Notes: generated from the letters alone by a model not told the origin. A stretch of DNA of 64,000 bases from Nitrosopumilus oxyclinae (GCF_013407165.1 NZ_CP026994.1:372001-436000); one strand, 5' to 3'; positions 54,251 through 61,637 are shown, counted from the stretch's first letter. Translations and numbers: made by a program.

Positions 54251-54814
54251 ATGGATGATACCCCATTAGTTCATGGAGAGTTAGTTTCAGATCAAACATG
54301 TATCACACAAAAGAACATGATTCATGAATTAGAATTAAAGGGGTTTGGAGAAATTGAAGAAAAAAAATTATTCCTAAAATCATTTGAAACACTTTACTTG
54401 TTGTATGCAAAAAGACTGATTCTAAAAAAGAACAAAAAACAAATTAATTTTGATATTTTCATGAATATTTGTCAAAAAACTGATTCTGAGACTCTTACAA
54501 AGTTTTTGATTTATCGTGATCTTAGGAATAGGGGCTATGTTGTAAAAGATGGATTTGGATTTGGTTCTGATTTTCGAGTGTATGAGAGGGGTCATTATGG
54601 TGAAAAAGGTGCAAAATTCCTAATCTTTGGACTCAATGAGGGTCAACAAGAAAAGATGGGAAATCTACAAAAAAAGATTGAAGAAATTACTCAAATGGGA
54701 AAAGAACCAATCATTGCAGTAATAGAACGCCGTGGTGAAGTTATCTACTATAAAATCAATAAAATGGATTTTGCAGAAAACAAATCAAGACTTGAAGAAC
54801 CCTTTGATCTCTAA
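54251..54814 (+). CDS. endA: tRNA-splicing endonuclease
   Basis: A 187-residue EndA that cuts archaeal introns at bulge-helix-bulge sites. The catalytic domain has YRDLRNRGYVVKDGFGFGSD, then FRVYERGHYGEKGAKFLIFG, and the Lys region is VIYYKINKM. The catalytic His is less clear: the only nearby His is in RGHYGEKGAKF, closer to the Tyr than usual. ATG 54251 with TTATATG about 26 bases upstream is preferred over ATG 54215. A substrate, the tRNA-Ser intron, is at 13.3 kb. Confidence 0.88.
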   Translation: MDDTPLVHGELVSDQTCITQKNMIHELELKGFGEIEEKKLFLKSFETLYLLYAKRLILKKNKKQINFDIFMNICQKTDSETLTKFLIYRDLRNRGYVVKDGFGFGSDFRVYERGHYGEKGAKFLIFGLNEGQQEKMGNLQKKIEEITQMGKEPIIAVIERRGEVIYYKINKMDFAENKSRLEEPFDL

Positions 54815-55467
54815 TCTTTCATAATCCATTCTGAAGAATATTTTAAAAGATTATTTTCTTCAGCATACATAAAATCATACACTTCCACATGTTTTGTTTT
54901 ATTTTGCCACAAGTCTTCAAAGTCTTTTACTTTTCTTTCAACTCTGGATTTATCATTCCATGAAGTAAAGACATCCACTGATTCAAAATCTCTAGATTGT
55001 GCAGAAAATGATTCTTTGGATGTTCCTGTAAATGCAACTGTTTGGTCTTCATCATCTCTGAAAATCCCAATTCTTTCTGAAAATGTATCTGTTATGCTTT
55101 CTGAATTTGGTATTGCGATTTTTAATTCAACTTGTCCGTTATTTACAATGTCTTGAAGCTTTTGGATTTTTGCATCTTTGATTAATTTTCCATTAAATGA
55201 CTTTGTATATTTTTCAGAAAAGAGTTTTGTAAATAAATTGAGATCACTAGTTCTAAATCTGTGTCCTGTAATCATTCTCAATTTTGCTTTTCCTTCTGCA
55301 AATCTATCAAATGCTACTGAGAATGTTGATAATGTCTGAATGGATAAAAAATCAACACATCTGTCATATTCAATACAATTACTTAGACAGGGAAGGAAGA
55401 ACTCTGAAACAATATCGTCTTTGTCTGAACGATATTCTTCTTTTAATTGAATTTCTCTTAGGCCCAA
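54811..55467 (-). CDS. Orphan PLD-like domain protein (helicase-associated type)
   Basis: A 218-residue protein. LREIQLKEEYRSDKDDIVSE, then CVDFLSIQTLSTFSVAFDRF, RMITGHRFRTSDLN, and IGIFRDDEDQTVAFTGTSKE SFSA with ESVDVFTSW match the phospholipase D-like domain found at the N-terminus of large SNF2/DEAD helicases, many linked to phage defence or restriction. No helicase follows, and the classical HxK residues are not obvious. It may be a stand-alone nuclease-fold protein or a remnant. Confidence 0.6.
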   Translation of the reverse strand: MGLREIQLKEEYRSDKDDIVSEFFLPCLSNCIEYDRCVDFLSIQTLSTFSVAFDRFAEGKAKLRMITGHRFRTSDLNLFTKLFSEKYTKSFNGKLIKDAKIQKLQDIVNNGQVELKIAIPNSESITDTFSERIGIFRDDEDQTVAFTGTSKESFSAQSRDFESVDVFTSWNDKSRVERKVKDFEDLWQNKTKHVEVYDFMYAEENNLLKYSSEWIMKD

Positions 55468-55535
55468 TAAATTTAATTAAAAATTTTGTTATTTAAAGAA
55501 ACAATTTTAAAATTAGTATATCATTGGAGCGCTTT

Positions 55536-55548
55536 TGTACAGTGTACA
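55536..55548. promoter_or_regulatory. TGTACA-G-TGTACA palindrome
   Basis: Two perfect TGTACA arms around one G, in the 146-base gap between a divergent gene pair (55467 minus, 55614 plus). A possible operator; no regulator is assigned. Confidence 0.35.
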
Positions 55549-55613
55549 TCATCACGATATTGGCTAAAATTTTAATTTACTATTAAATTAACAAAATCGT
55601 GGTTTTTAAAATA

Positions 55614-55829
55614 ATGTACAAATTCCAAGATGATGATAAATCATATACTTGCTATGTGACACATTCACAGTACATCAATTTCAAAAATTTACCTTCAATC
55701 AAAGAAATTATTATTCTTAAGAGAAATCAGATGGAGATGAAACAATATGAGGAGGAAATGCAGCGCTCAATTGATGAAGCATTTGCAAATAGTACTTCTC
55801 ACATAAAAAATCTCTCTGATGAACTTTGA
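55614..55829 (+). CDS. Small hypothetical protein
   Basis: A 71-residue protein: beta-rich start (MYKFQDDDKSYTCYVTHSQY), then an acidic helix (NQMEMKQYEEEMQRSIDEAF). The frame is open to a GTG at 55599. ATG 55614 is chosen because TATTAAATTA lies about 29 bases upstream. Function unknown. Confidence 0.5.
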   Translation: MYKFQDDDKSYTCYVTHSQYINFKNLPSIKEIIILKRNQMEMKQYEEEMQRSIDEAFANSTSHIKNLSDEL

Positions 55830-55906
55830 GAATTTTTCTCCAAAATAGGTTCAACATCAATGAACTCAAACCTATGAGTAGAATGTCCCTGTGTATCTAG
55901 AATCAT
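55799..55906 (-). CDS. Possible 35-residue peptide
   Basis: Encodes MILDTQGHSTHRFEFIDVEP, then ILEKNSQSSSERFFM. The residue pattern looks protein-like, and a TTTTTTTATT box lies near 26 bases upstream. It overlaps the end of the plus-strand gene, so support is weak. Confidence 0.28.
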   Translation of the reverse strand: MILDTQGHSTHRFEFIDVEPILEKNSQSSSERFFM

Positions 55907-55924
55907 AACTTGTAATTCCTGACT

Positions 55925-55977
55925 AATAAAAAAAGAAAAAAGATGTAGATGAATTACTGTACAGTAAATTCATCTAC
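55925..55977 (-). terminator. Long hairpin spanning a stop codon, with T-tract
   Basis: GTAGATGAATTACTGT and ACAGTAAATTCATCTAC form 16 pairs with a single bulged base and no loop. The stop codon of the exported protein gene is inside. On the minus strand it is followed by TCTTTTTTCTTTTTTTATT. Confidence 0.7.
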
Positions 55978-56586
55978 GAACTTTTCATAATCATTTGTTG
56001 ATGGGTCTACTGCTTCAACATTTACTAATCCACTCTGAATCAATGGCATGTGTATGCCGTTTTGTGCTGAATGAATTTTTGCTGCTGTAAAGGCCATCAC
56101 AAATGTTCCTTGCTCATCATATACTGGTGTATAATGTCCTCTTAGAATAATTCTAAAGGATTCACCTGAATCTAATGTGCCAGTACCATGAAGTTTGATT
56201 TTACCATTGATTGCTTTACCTTTTAATTCTAATTTTGCATGGCGGTCTGCTGCAGAAATCTCTGCATCAGATGAAACTCTCCATACGCCATTATCATTAC
56301 GTACTGCTTTTCCATCAATAGCAATTTTTGCTTCATGTGCTTGACCTGCTATAATTGCCCAGCCACTTGTAGTTCCATCAAATTGAACTTGTGGTCTAAC
56401 TACAGTGTCTACAGGACGTTCTGCTGCTACACTTGTGGAAATGCTAGCATCTGCAGATACTCCTGCTACATTTGTAGTTGTAGCAACGTTACTGTCTGCA
56501 TCTATGGCTAATGCCATAGGTGAGAAAGCAACTGCCATTATTGCAACTAGTGCAATCATAGCGGGTAACGTTTGTTTTGTTTTCAT
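55954..56586 (-). CDS. Exported protein of unknown function
   Basis: A 210-residue protein with a clear signal peptide (LPAMIALVAIMAVAFSPMALA, trimmed near residue 27), a Ser/Thr/Ala-rich low-complexity stretch, then a beta-rich domain (GWAIIAGQAHEAKIAIDGKA; HAKLELKGKAINGKIKLHGT). No membrane anchor at the C-terminus, so it is likely released or surface-bound. ATG 56586 preferred over TTG 56592. A GTAAC-N3-GTTAC site lies about 50 bases upstream. Confidence 0.65.
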   Translation of the reverse strand: MKTKQTLPAMIALVAIMAVAFSPMALAIDADSNVATTTNVAGVSADASISTSVAAERPVDTVVRPQVQFDGTTSGWAIIAGQAHEAKIAIDGKAVRNDNGVWRVSSDAEISAADRHAKLELKGKAINGKIKLHGTGTLDSGESFRIILRGHYTPVYDEQGTFVMAFTAAKIHSAQNGIHMPLIQSGLVNVEAVDPSTNDYEKFVDEFTVQ

Positions 56587-56635
56587 TGACAACTAGATGA
56601 GAAATTGAATTTAAAGGCTAGCTAACAATTGTAAC

Positions 56636-56648
56636 GTAACAAAGTTAC
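56636..56648. promoter_or_regulatory. GTAAC-AAA-GTTAC site
   Basis: Inverted 5-bp arms with a 3-bp spacer between the divergent genes starting at 56586 (minus) and 56686 (plus). The same motif recurs at 57210 and, in degenerate form, at 57761-57786. Confidence 0.5.
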
Positions 56649-56685
56649 TTTGTCTTTATGTGATGAAAAGTAATTCAATGATTCA

Positions 56686-56877
56686 TTGACACAGATTTGT
56701 AAGGGCATATGTGGCCAGAAAAAAGCAATTTCAATGCCAAATAATTTACGATATAAATCTGGACAGAAAAGATGTGGTACCTGTGATTGCTATTTTTATA
56801 CTGAAGAAATTAACTGTCCTTGCTGTGCAACTAGACTTCGAACAAAACCGAGAAGTAAGAGAATATGGGAACAGTAA
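56686..56877 (+). CDS. Small zinc-ribbon protein of a thaumarchaeal type
   Basis: A 63-residue protein: ICKGICGQKKA, then KRCGTCDCYF and CPCCATRLRTKPRSKRIWEQ. The CKGIC start and the CPCC-RLRTKPR end are, from memory, typical of small multi-copy zinc proteins in this phylum. TTG start. May bind nucleic acid. Confidence 0.7.
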   Translation: MTQICKGICGQKKAISMPNNLRYKSGQKRCGTCDCYFYTEEINCPCCATRLRTKPRSKRIWEQ

Positions 56878-56915
56878 TGTTCTAATCTATTCTAATTCAA
56901 AAGAGAGGGATTAAT

Positions 56916-57206
56916 CTGGCGCGTGAATATAGAGATAGAATTTACATTCGAAAAGATATTTTGCTCAAGCTATACGAGTACGGTGAGCTAAATCAAAGCA
57001 AATTGATGAGTATATGCGGATTAAACAATGCAAAACACAAAGGAATCTTAGATGATATGATTGAAAAAGGGATTTTATCTTTAGAAAAAGAACCTTGGGG
57101 AAATAAAGTGATTTTAAAATACAAGATTTCTGAAAAAGGTATTCGTATTATGAAAGAAGTTTTGGATCCATATGAGGAACTATTCCCAAGGGAGGACAAA
57201 AAATGA
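56916..57206 (+). CDS. Winged-helix protein, probable CTG start
   Basis: A protein of about 96 residues if started at CTG 56916 (LAREYRDRIYIRKDILLKLY). From the first standard start (TTG 56961) it would be 81 residues and lose a helix that looks part of the fold. The winged-helix core is ELNQSKLMSICGLNNAKHKG (helix-turn-helix), LDDMIEKGILSLEKEP and the wing KVILKYKISEKG. Thaumarchaeal regulators of this type commonly begin with an AREYRDR-like segment (recollection). Candidate regulator of the adjacent GTAAC sites. Confidence 0.62.
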   Translation: MAREYRDRIYIRKDILLKLYEYGELNQSKLMSICGLNNAKHKGILDDMIEKGILSLEKEPWGNKVILKYKISEKGIRIMKEVLDPYEELFPREDKK

Positions 57207-57209
57207 CAA

Positions 57210-57222
57210 GTAACATTGTTAC
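57210..57222 (+). promoter_or_regulatory. GTAAC-ATT-GTTAC site
   Basis: Perfect inverted arms just upstream of a TTTTTAAT box (57230-57237) that lies about 26 bases before ATG 57258. Confidence 0.55.
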
Positions 57223-57257
57223 TCAAGCGTTTTTAATGAAAAATGGGAGATTTAATC

Positions 57258-57710
57258 ATGAGTAATTCGGGTAACGGCTCTGAAAAACGAGAAAATATCT
57301 TTGAAATTCTAGATGGAATCATGTTCCAGATGGGAAATACAAAAAAAATCTTTATGATAATGATTTTGACAACTTTGATTTTACCTCCGTTGGCCTTACT
57401 TGTAATGACTAGTGTATTTGACTCTCCATTTGATGAAAAATTAGATGTGCGTTTACAAATTCATTTGAGTAATGGTGACATTACAGAGGAGGAATATGAA
57501 AATATTAAATCCAAAGTAATAGACCGTGGACGAACTAACTTGTTTCTGAATCCTCCACAGCTAATAATTTTTGCAATCTCCCTTGTTTGGTTGGGTGTAG
57601 GAGTTAGGCAATGGTTTGTCTTATCGAAATGGGATAAAAAATATGAGCGCTTTAAAGCAAAACAAGCAGATATTGACAAGAAACTATCTGATGATTCTGC
57701 TGAAGAATGA
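57258..57710 (+). CDS. Two-helix membrane protein
   Basis: A 150-residue protein with two membrane helices (FMIMILTTLILPPLALLVMT near residue 38-58 and IIFAISLVWLGVGVRQWFVL near 100-120). The loop between them contains LSNGDITEEEYENIKSKV, a SHOCT-like short helix pair; the C-terminal tail is charged. ATG 57258 is preferred over 57243 by TATA spacing. Function unknown. Confidence 0.6.
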   Translation: MSNSGNGSEKRENIFEILDGIMFQMGNTKKIFMIMILTTLILPPLALLVMTSVFDSPFDEKLDVRLQIHLSNGDITEEEYENIKSKVIDRGRTNLFLNPPQLIIFAISLVWLGVGVRQWFVLSKWDKKYERFKAKQADIDKKLSDDSAEE

Positions 57711-57760
57711 TTAAGAATATTTTTTAGAATAGAATATCTCCAAGCTAGTTGAATTGTATG

Positions 57761-57786
57761 GTAACATTGTTCCCTAACATAGTTAC
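57761..57786 (+). promoter_or_regulatory. Tandem degenerate GTAAC-N3-GTTAC sites
   Basis: GTAACATTGTTCC is followed directly by CTAACATAGTTAC; each differs from GTAACATTGTTAC by two bases. They sit just before the TTTTAAA box about 26 bases upstream of the 57823 start. Confidence 0.5.
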
Positions 57787-57822
57787 AAAAGTGTTTTAAA
57801 TCACAAAATTCGTTTATCCTTC

Positions 57823-59715
57823 ATGATGAAAACAGGCTATGCGATATTTTTGCTTTTAGTTCTAGTTACAGGCTTTTCTAGCTCATCATACAGTGTTGCC
57901 TTTGCCGATAATCATCTTGATTCTAAAAGTGCTAATTCTATTTCTTCTGATCAGATGACTGCTGAAGAAAAACGTAAGATGGCTCAACAAGAAGAAGAAC
58001 GTAGACAACAAGAACAAGACAGAATTGAAGAACGTAAACAACAAGCCAGAGACCAACTAGAAGAACGTAGACAACAAGAACAAGACAGAATTGAAGAACG
58101 AAAACAGCAAGCCAGAGACCAACTAGAAGAACGCAGACAACAAGCACAAGACCAGCTAGAAAAGCGTAAAGAACTAGCTAGGGAAAAACTAGAAGAACGT
58201 AAACAACAAGCTAGAGACCAATTAGAAGAACGAAAACAGCAAGCCAGAGATAAACTAGAAGAACGCAGACAACAAGCACAAGACCAGCTAGAAAAGCGTA
58301 AACAACAAGCTCGGGAAAATCTAGAAGAACGTAAACAACAAGTCCGAGAAAAAATAGAAGAAAAACGTGCAGAATTACAAGAAAAAGCCAAACAAAAAAG
58401 AGCTCAAATTCATGATAATATTCAAGATAGAAAAGATGCAATAAAGGATAGAATTGCAGAAAAAAGAGATCAAATTCGAGATAATCTTTCTGATAGAAAA
58501 GATGAGATTCAATCCAAAATTTTAGATAAACGCTCTGATCTAAGGGAGAAATTTCAAAACAAAAAAGATGCAATTATTTCAAATCTAAAAGACAAAGCAC
58601 AAGATAAACGAGCTGAAGTAAAGGAGCGAATTCAAGATAAACGAGCTGAAGTAAAGGAGCGAATTCAAGATAAAAGAGATAACATTCAAGAATTTCGTGA
58701 TACTGTAAAAGATAGAATATCTGACAAAGTCAAAGATAGAGTTGCATTAGAAATTAGAGACAAAGTTCAAGATGCTGTTAAAGACCGAGTACAAGATAAA
58801 GTTAGTCAACAAGTACGAGATACAATTAAAGATAAAATTCATGATAGAGTAGAATTTAGAACCGATTTAATCAAATCAAAAATCCAAGAAGTTGGTAAAG
58901 ACAAATTTAGAGAAATCGTATTAGAGCACAAAGAGAAAATTCGTGCCGAAGTTAAAGATAGAATTGATTCAATTAGAGACAAAGTAAGATCATCTGATTT
59001 GATTGATAAAGTTGAAGATGGAAGTTACTATGGCGATATAGTAGAACTTCCTGAAGAAGACATTACAAATTATGTTCTTAGTTTCCAAGGTGATGCTTTT
59101 AGCACTTCAAATGAAAATGATGTAAAAACAGTTTCAGGAGATGTTAATCTGGAGTTAGTGAGATTGGGTGATTCTGGTGCAACTCTGAAAATTATTGGTG
59201 GACAAATCGTCATAGAGGATGCAACTACTGGTGAATTACACAATGTACATGATGTAGCATTTGGACGAAGTAGAGCCAACTTTGAGAATGATTCATTGCA
59301 AGTTACAATAAACACAGTCGATACTAGTGGCCAACCACATACATTTGCAATGCAAATAAAGATGGATGGAATATTTCCTACAGAATTAGGAGCATCAGTT
59401 GATATTGTTGCTAAAGATGGCAAGAGTAAATCTGGAACACTATGGATTCTGGACTTTGTAGGTTCACTTTCAGTTGATGATCCTGTACCAATTACTGCCT
59501 TTGAAGACGTTGAGGAATTATCTGAAGTAAATGAAGTAGTTGAGGAATCAATTGATGATTGCTATGAAATGACACTTGCTGATTTCTATACTGATGCAGA
59601 TTTGGAGGGATTGTCTGACTCAGAACTAGTTGAACTGGAAGCAGATCTTTTGGCAGAAGTTTGTGCTGAAGTGAGCAATGAAGTGGAGCAGGAGATGGTT
59701 GGAGACTCTACATGA
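57823..59715 (+). CDS. Secreted protein with long 11-residue-repeat coiled coil
   Basis: A 630-residue exported protein. A signal peptide (IFLLLVLVTGFSSSSYSVAF, ending near ADNH) is followed by about 330 residues of extremely charged helix. Its first part repeats EERKQQARDQL-like units of 11 residues, and later parts keep the 11-residue period (QDRKDAIKDRI, AEKRDQIRDNL). Then comes a beta-rich globular domain (about residues 410-560) and an acidic tail with two Cys (DDCYEMT, AEVCAEV). It could form a rigid stalk on the cell surface. The stop overlaps the start of the next gene by 4 bases. Confidence 0.78.
   Translation: MMKTGYAIFLLLVLVTGFSSSSYSVAFADNHLDSKSANSISSDQMTAEEKRKMAQQEEERRQQEQDRIEERKQQARDQLEERRQQEQDRIEERKQQARDQLEERRQQAQDQLEKRKELAREKLEERKQQARDQLEERKQQARDKLEERRQQAQDQLEKRKQQARENLEERKQQVREKIEEKRAELQEKAKQKRAQIHDNIQDRKDAIKDRIAEKRDQIRDNLSDRKDEIQSKILDKRSDLREKFQNKKDAIISNLKDKAQDKRAEVKERIQDKRAEVKERIQDKRDNIQEFRDTVKDRISDKVKDRVALEIRDKVQDAVKDRVQDKVSQQVRDTIKDKIHDRVEFRTDLIKSKIQEVGKDKFREIVLEHKEKIRAEVKDRIDSIRDKVRSSDLIDKVEDGSYYGDIVELPEEDITNYVLSFQGDAFSTSNENDVKTVSGDVNLELVRLGDSGATLKIIGGQIVIEDATTGELHNVHDVAFGRSRANFENDSLQVTINTVDTSGQPHTFAMQIKMDGIFPTELGASVDIVAKDGKSKSGTLWILDFVGSLSVDDPVPITAFEDVEELSEVNEVVEESIDDCYEMTLADFYTDADLEGLSDSELVELEADLLAEVCAEVSNEVEQEMVGDST
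57994..58362 (+). repeat. 33-bp tandem coding repeats
   Basis: About 11 units of 33 bp encode the 11-residue coiled-coil unit. They are similar but not identical, with runs such as AGAAGAACGTAAACAACAAG recurring. No spacer structure is present. Confidence 0.85.
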
Positions 59716-60386
59716 TATTCAAGCCATTATTTGTTCTGACTGCCGCTTTGTTTCTTGTTTCTTTTAATTTAGTATATGCTGAGGCCAGTTTGTATGATAT
59801 TTTAGATTATGATGTAGGTTATGATATTGAAAATGGCGAAATCCTTGTAATGAATTTGGATGTTGATTCCACCTCTCTAATTATAGAAATTGTTTCTTTT
59901 GATGATGGCTTTATAGAACTTAATATTCCACGAGGATTAATTGATGCAACATTTGATGATGAGGATGATATCTTTTTTGTATTAATTGATGGAACAGAGT
60001 CAGATTATCTTGAAATTAATTCAGCTGATAACACTAGAACTTTGATAATTCCATTTTACACTAATGATCAAGAAATTGAAATTTTAGGTACTAGTGTATT
60101 ATCTGCTACTCCAACTACTGTAGAAATTCCATCATGGGTAAAAAATAATGCAGGATGGTGGTCTGGTGGATTGCTAGAGGATTCAGACTTTGTTGCAGGG
60201 TTAAATTATATGATTACTAATGGCATTATCGTAATTCCTCCAACTGAAGCTGCTGAGACTGTCAATAAAGAAATCCCATCATGGGTAAAAAATAATGCCG
60301 GATGGTGGTCTGAAGGCTTGTTAGAAGATTCAGACTTTATTGCAGGAATCCAATATATGATTTCAAATGGAATTTTGGTAATCTAG
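59712..60386 (+). CDS. Secreted protein with two IPSWVKNNAGWW repeats
   Basis: A 224-residue protein. A signal peptide (PLFVLTAALFLVSFNLVYAE) is followed by a beta domain of about 110 residues, then two copies of a roughly 45-residue unit: EIPSWVKNNAGWWSGGLLED near residue 138 and EIPSWVKNNAGWWSEGLLED near 189, each followed by SDF.AG..YMI.NGI. This unit is widespread in secreted proteins of this phylum and is probably a surface-binding module. Co-transcribed with the coiled-coil stalk gene. Confidence 0.8.
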   Translation: MIFKPLFVLTAALFLVSFNLVYAEASLYDILDYDVGYDIENGEILVMNLDVDSTSLIIEIVSFDDGFIELNIPRGLIDATFDDEDDIFFVLIDGTESDYLEINSADNTRTLIIPFYTNDQEIEILGTSVLSATPTTVEIPSWVKNNAGWWSGGLLEDSDFVAGLNYMITNGIIVIPPTEAAETVNKEIPSWVKNNAGWWSEGLLEDSDFIAGIQYMISNGILVI

Positions 60387-60459
60387 TTACTATCTGTGTC
60401 CATTTCTGTGCCGTGAGGATGCACATTTTTGCTGAATGTATTTAGACAAAAAATTTGTT

Positions 60460-61215
60460 TTAATCACTGTCTACTTCATTTTTCTTTTTATTGAATTTGT
60501 TGTATCCTTCTTGATTGTATCCTTCTTTGTCGTAACCTAGGTGATCATATCCTAGTCCGTCATACCCGTTACTATCATACCCATTCTCATCATACCCGTC
60601 TAAATTGTATCCTTCTTGATTGTATTCATCTTCATCATACCCGTTACTATCATACCCATTCTCATCATAACCGTCTTTGTTAAACCCGTCTTTGTTGAAT
60701 CCTTTCTTATCATAACCGTCTAGGTCATACCCATTCTTGTTAAATCCATTTTTGTTAAACCCGTCTTTGGTGTATCCTTTTTTGTCATACCCATTTTTGT
60801 TAAACCCTTTTTTGTCGTACCCATTTTTGTTAAACCCGTCTTCATTAAAAGCAATTTTTGTATCTATGTGAATCCCATCTATGGAAAAACCTCGATTGTC
60901 ATAACCGTCTTTATCGTATCCCTTTTTGTCATACCCATTTTTGTTAAATCCCTCTTTATTGTAACCCTTGAAATCAAATCCATCTTCATCATACCCGTCT
61001 TTGTATCCTTTTTTGTCATACCCTTTTTTGTCGTATCCTTTTTTGTCATACCCATTTTTGTTAAACCCTTTTTTGTCGTACCCATTTTTGTTAAACCCTT
61101 TTTTGTCATACCCATTTTTGTTAAACCCCTTTTTGTCATACCCGTCCTTGTCGTACCCATCTAGGTCATACCCATACTTGTCAAACGTACGACTAAATCT
61201 ATCCAACAAACCCAT
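60460..61215 (-). CDS. Pentapeptide GYDKK/GFNKN repeat protein
   Basis: A 251-residue protein built almost wholly of a 5-residue unit, G-[YF]-[DN]-x-x, about 45 times (GYDKKGFNKNGYDKKGFNKN is typical). Two breaks occur: a shortened unit (GYKDGYDEDG) and a non-repeat insert (GIHIDTKIAFNEDG) near residue 110. There is no signal peptide or membrane helix. The basic N-terminal half becomes acidic toward the end (GYDENGYDSNGYDED). Function unknown; possible metal-binding or solenoid filament. Confidence 0.72.
   Translation of the reverse strand: MGLLDRFSRTFDKYGYDLDGYDKDGYDKKGFNKNGYDKKGFNKNGYDKKGFNKNGYDKKGYDKKGYDKKGYKDGYDEDGFDFKGYNKEGFNKNGYDKKGYDKDGYDNRGFSIDGIHIDTKIAFNEDGFNKNGYDKKGFNKNGYDKKGYTKDGFNKNGFNKNGYDLDGYDKKGFNKDGFNKDGYDENGYDSNGYDEDEYNQEGYNLDGYDENGYDSNGYDGLGYDHLGYDKEGYNQEGYNKFNKKKNEVDSD
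60510..61180 (-). repeat. 15-bp tandem coding repeats
   Basis: A 15-bp unit (for example TTTTTGTCATACCCA on the plus strand) is repeated through nearly the whole gene, with more variation toward its 3' end. Near-identical blocks point to recent expansion. Confidence 0.9.
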
Positions 61216-61589
61216 AATGGAATTTCATGAATTCAATTCAGATAAGCATTTTCATGCCTATCTACGTCTAATTTTATCCCATTTTGATGGATGAATCATA
61301 GTGGAGTATTATTATGAAAGATTGGGCCAAAATTGCCCAATCCTCGGACGATGGTAAACTAGTAGATAATTCTTGTAGGAAACCATCATTTCTTTGAGAA
61401 TTCTACATAAAAGAAACTAGTAGAAATTATCAGTACAAATCATCAGTACGAACTAAATACTTTTTTTGAATACTAAATTCAATTGAAACTGTCACCAAAC
61501 AACTAATCGTTGCTGGTCTTAAGATTCAATTTTTATTATTTTTTAGTTATACATTCAAAACTATCTCAAAAAGCAATTCAAATCTTTAA
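61216..61589. ncRNA. Gene-free stretch with hairpins, possible non-coding RNA
   Basis: About 370 bases without a convincing gene. A perfect 8-bp hairpin (GATTGGGC, loop CAAAATT, GCCCAATC; 61320-61342) lies just after a TATTATTATG stretch. GATGGT at 61350 can pair with ACCATC at 61382, and AACTAGTAGA recurs twice. This could be a structured RNA or a long leader; strand is not determined. Confidence 0.3.
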
Positions 61590-61637
61590 GGATCATTTGT
61601 TCGTTAATCTTTTAAGTAAATTTTGTATAACTAAATC
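61590..61637 (+). promoter_or_regulatory. 48-bp promoter block shared with 24002-24049
   Basis: Starts GGATCATTTGTTCGTTAA and includes a TTTTAA box about 26 bases before ATG 61638. It aligns without gaps to the block at 24002, identical at 36 of 48 positions. Confidence 0.7.

Noticed and set aside
54811-55467. An active phage-defence island around the PLD-like gene
   Set aside because: Neighbours are uL16, EndA and small unknown genes; no helicase, methylase or toxin is seen.
57994-58362. Possible CRISPR-like array from the 33-bp periodicity
   Set aside because: Units are directly adjacent with no spacers and translate as one continuous coiled coil; no cas genes are present.
57938-58573. 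Long minus-strand open frames with SLACCLRSS and VVYVLL repeats
   Set aside because: Shadows of the 33-bp repeats of the secreted coiled-coil gene; no promoter or start context of their own.
60868-61294. Hydrophobic plus-strand frames (FVIPIFVKPFF and FLSYPFLLNP repeats)
   Set aside because: Shadows of the 15-bp repeat in the minus-strand pentapeptide gene.
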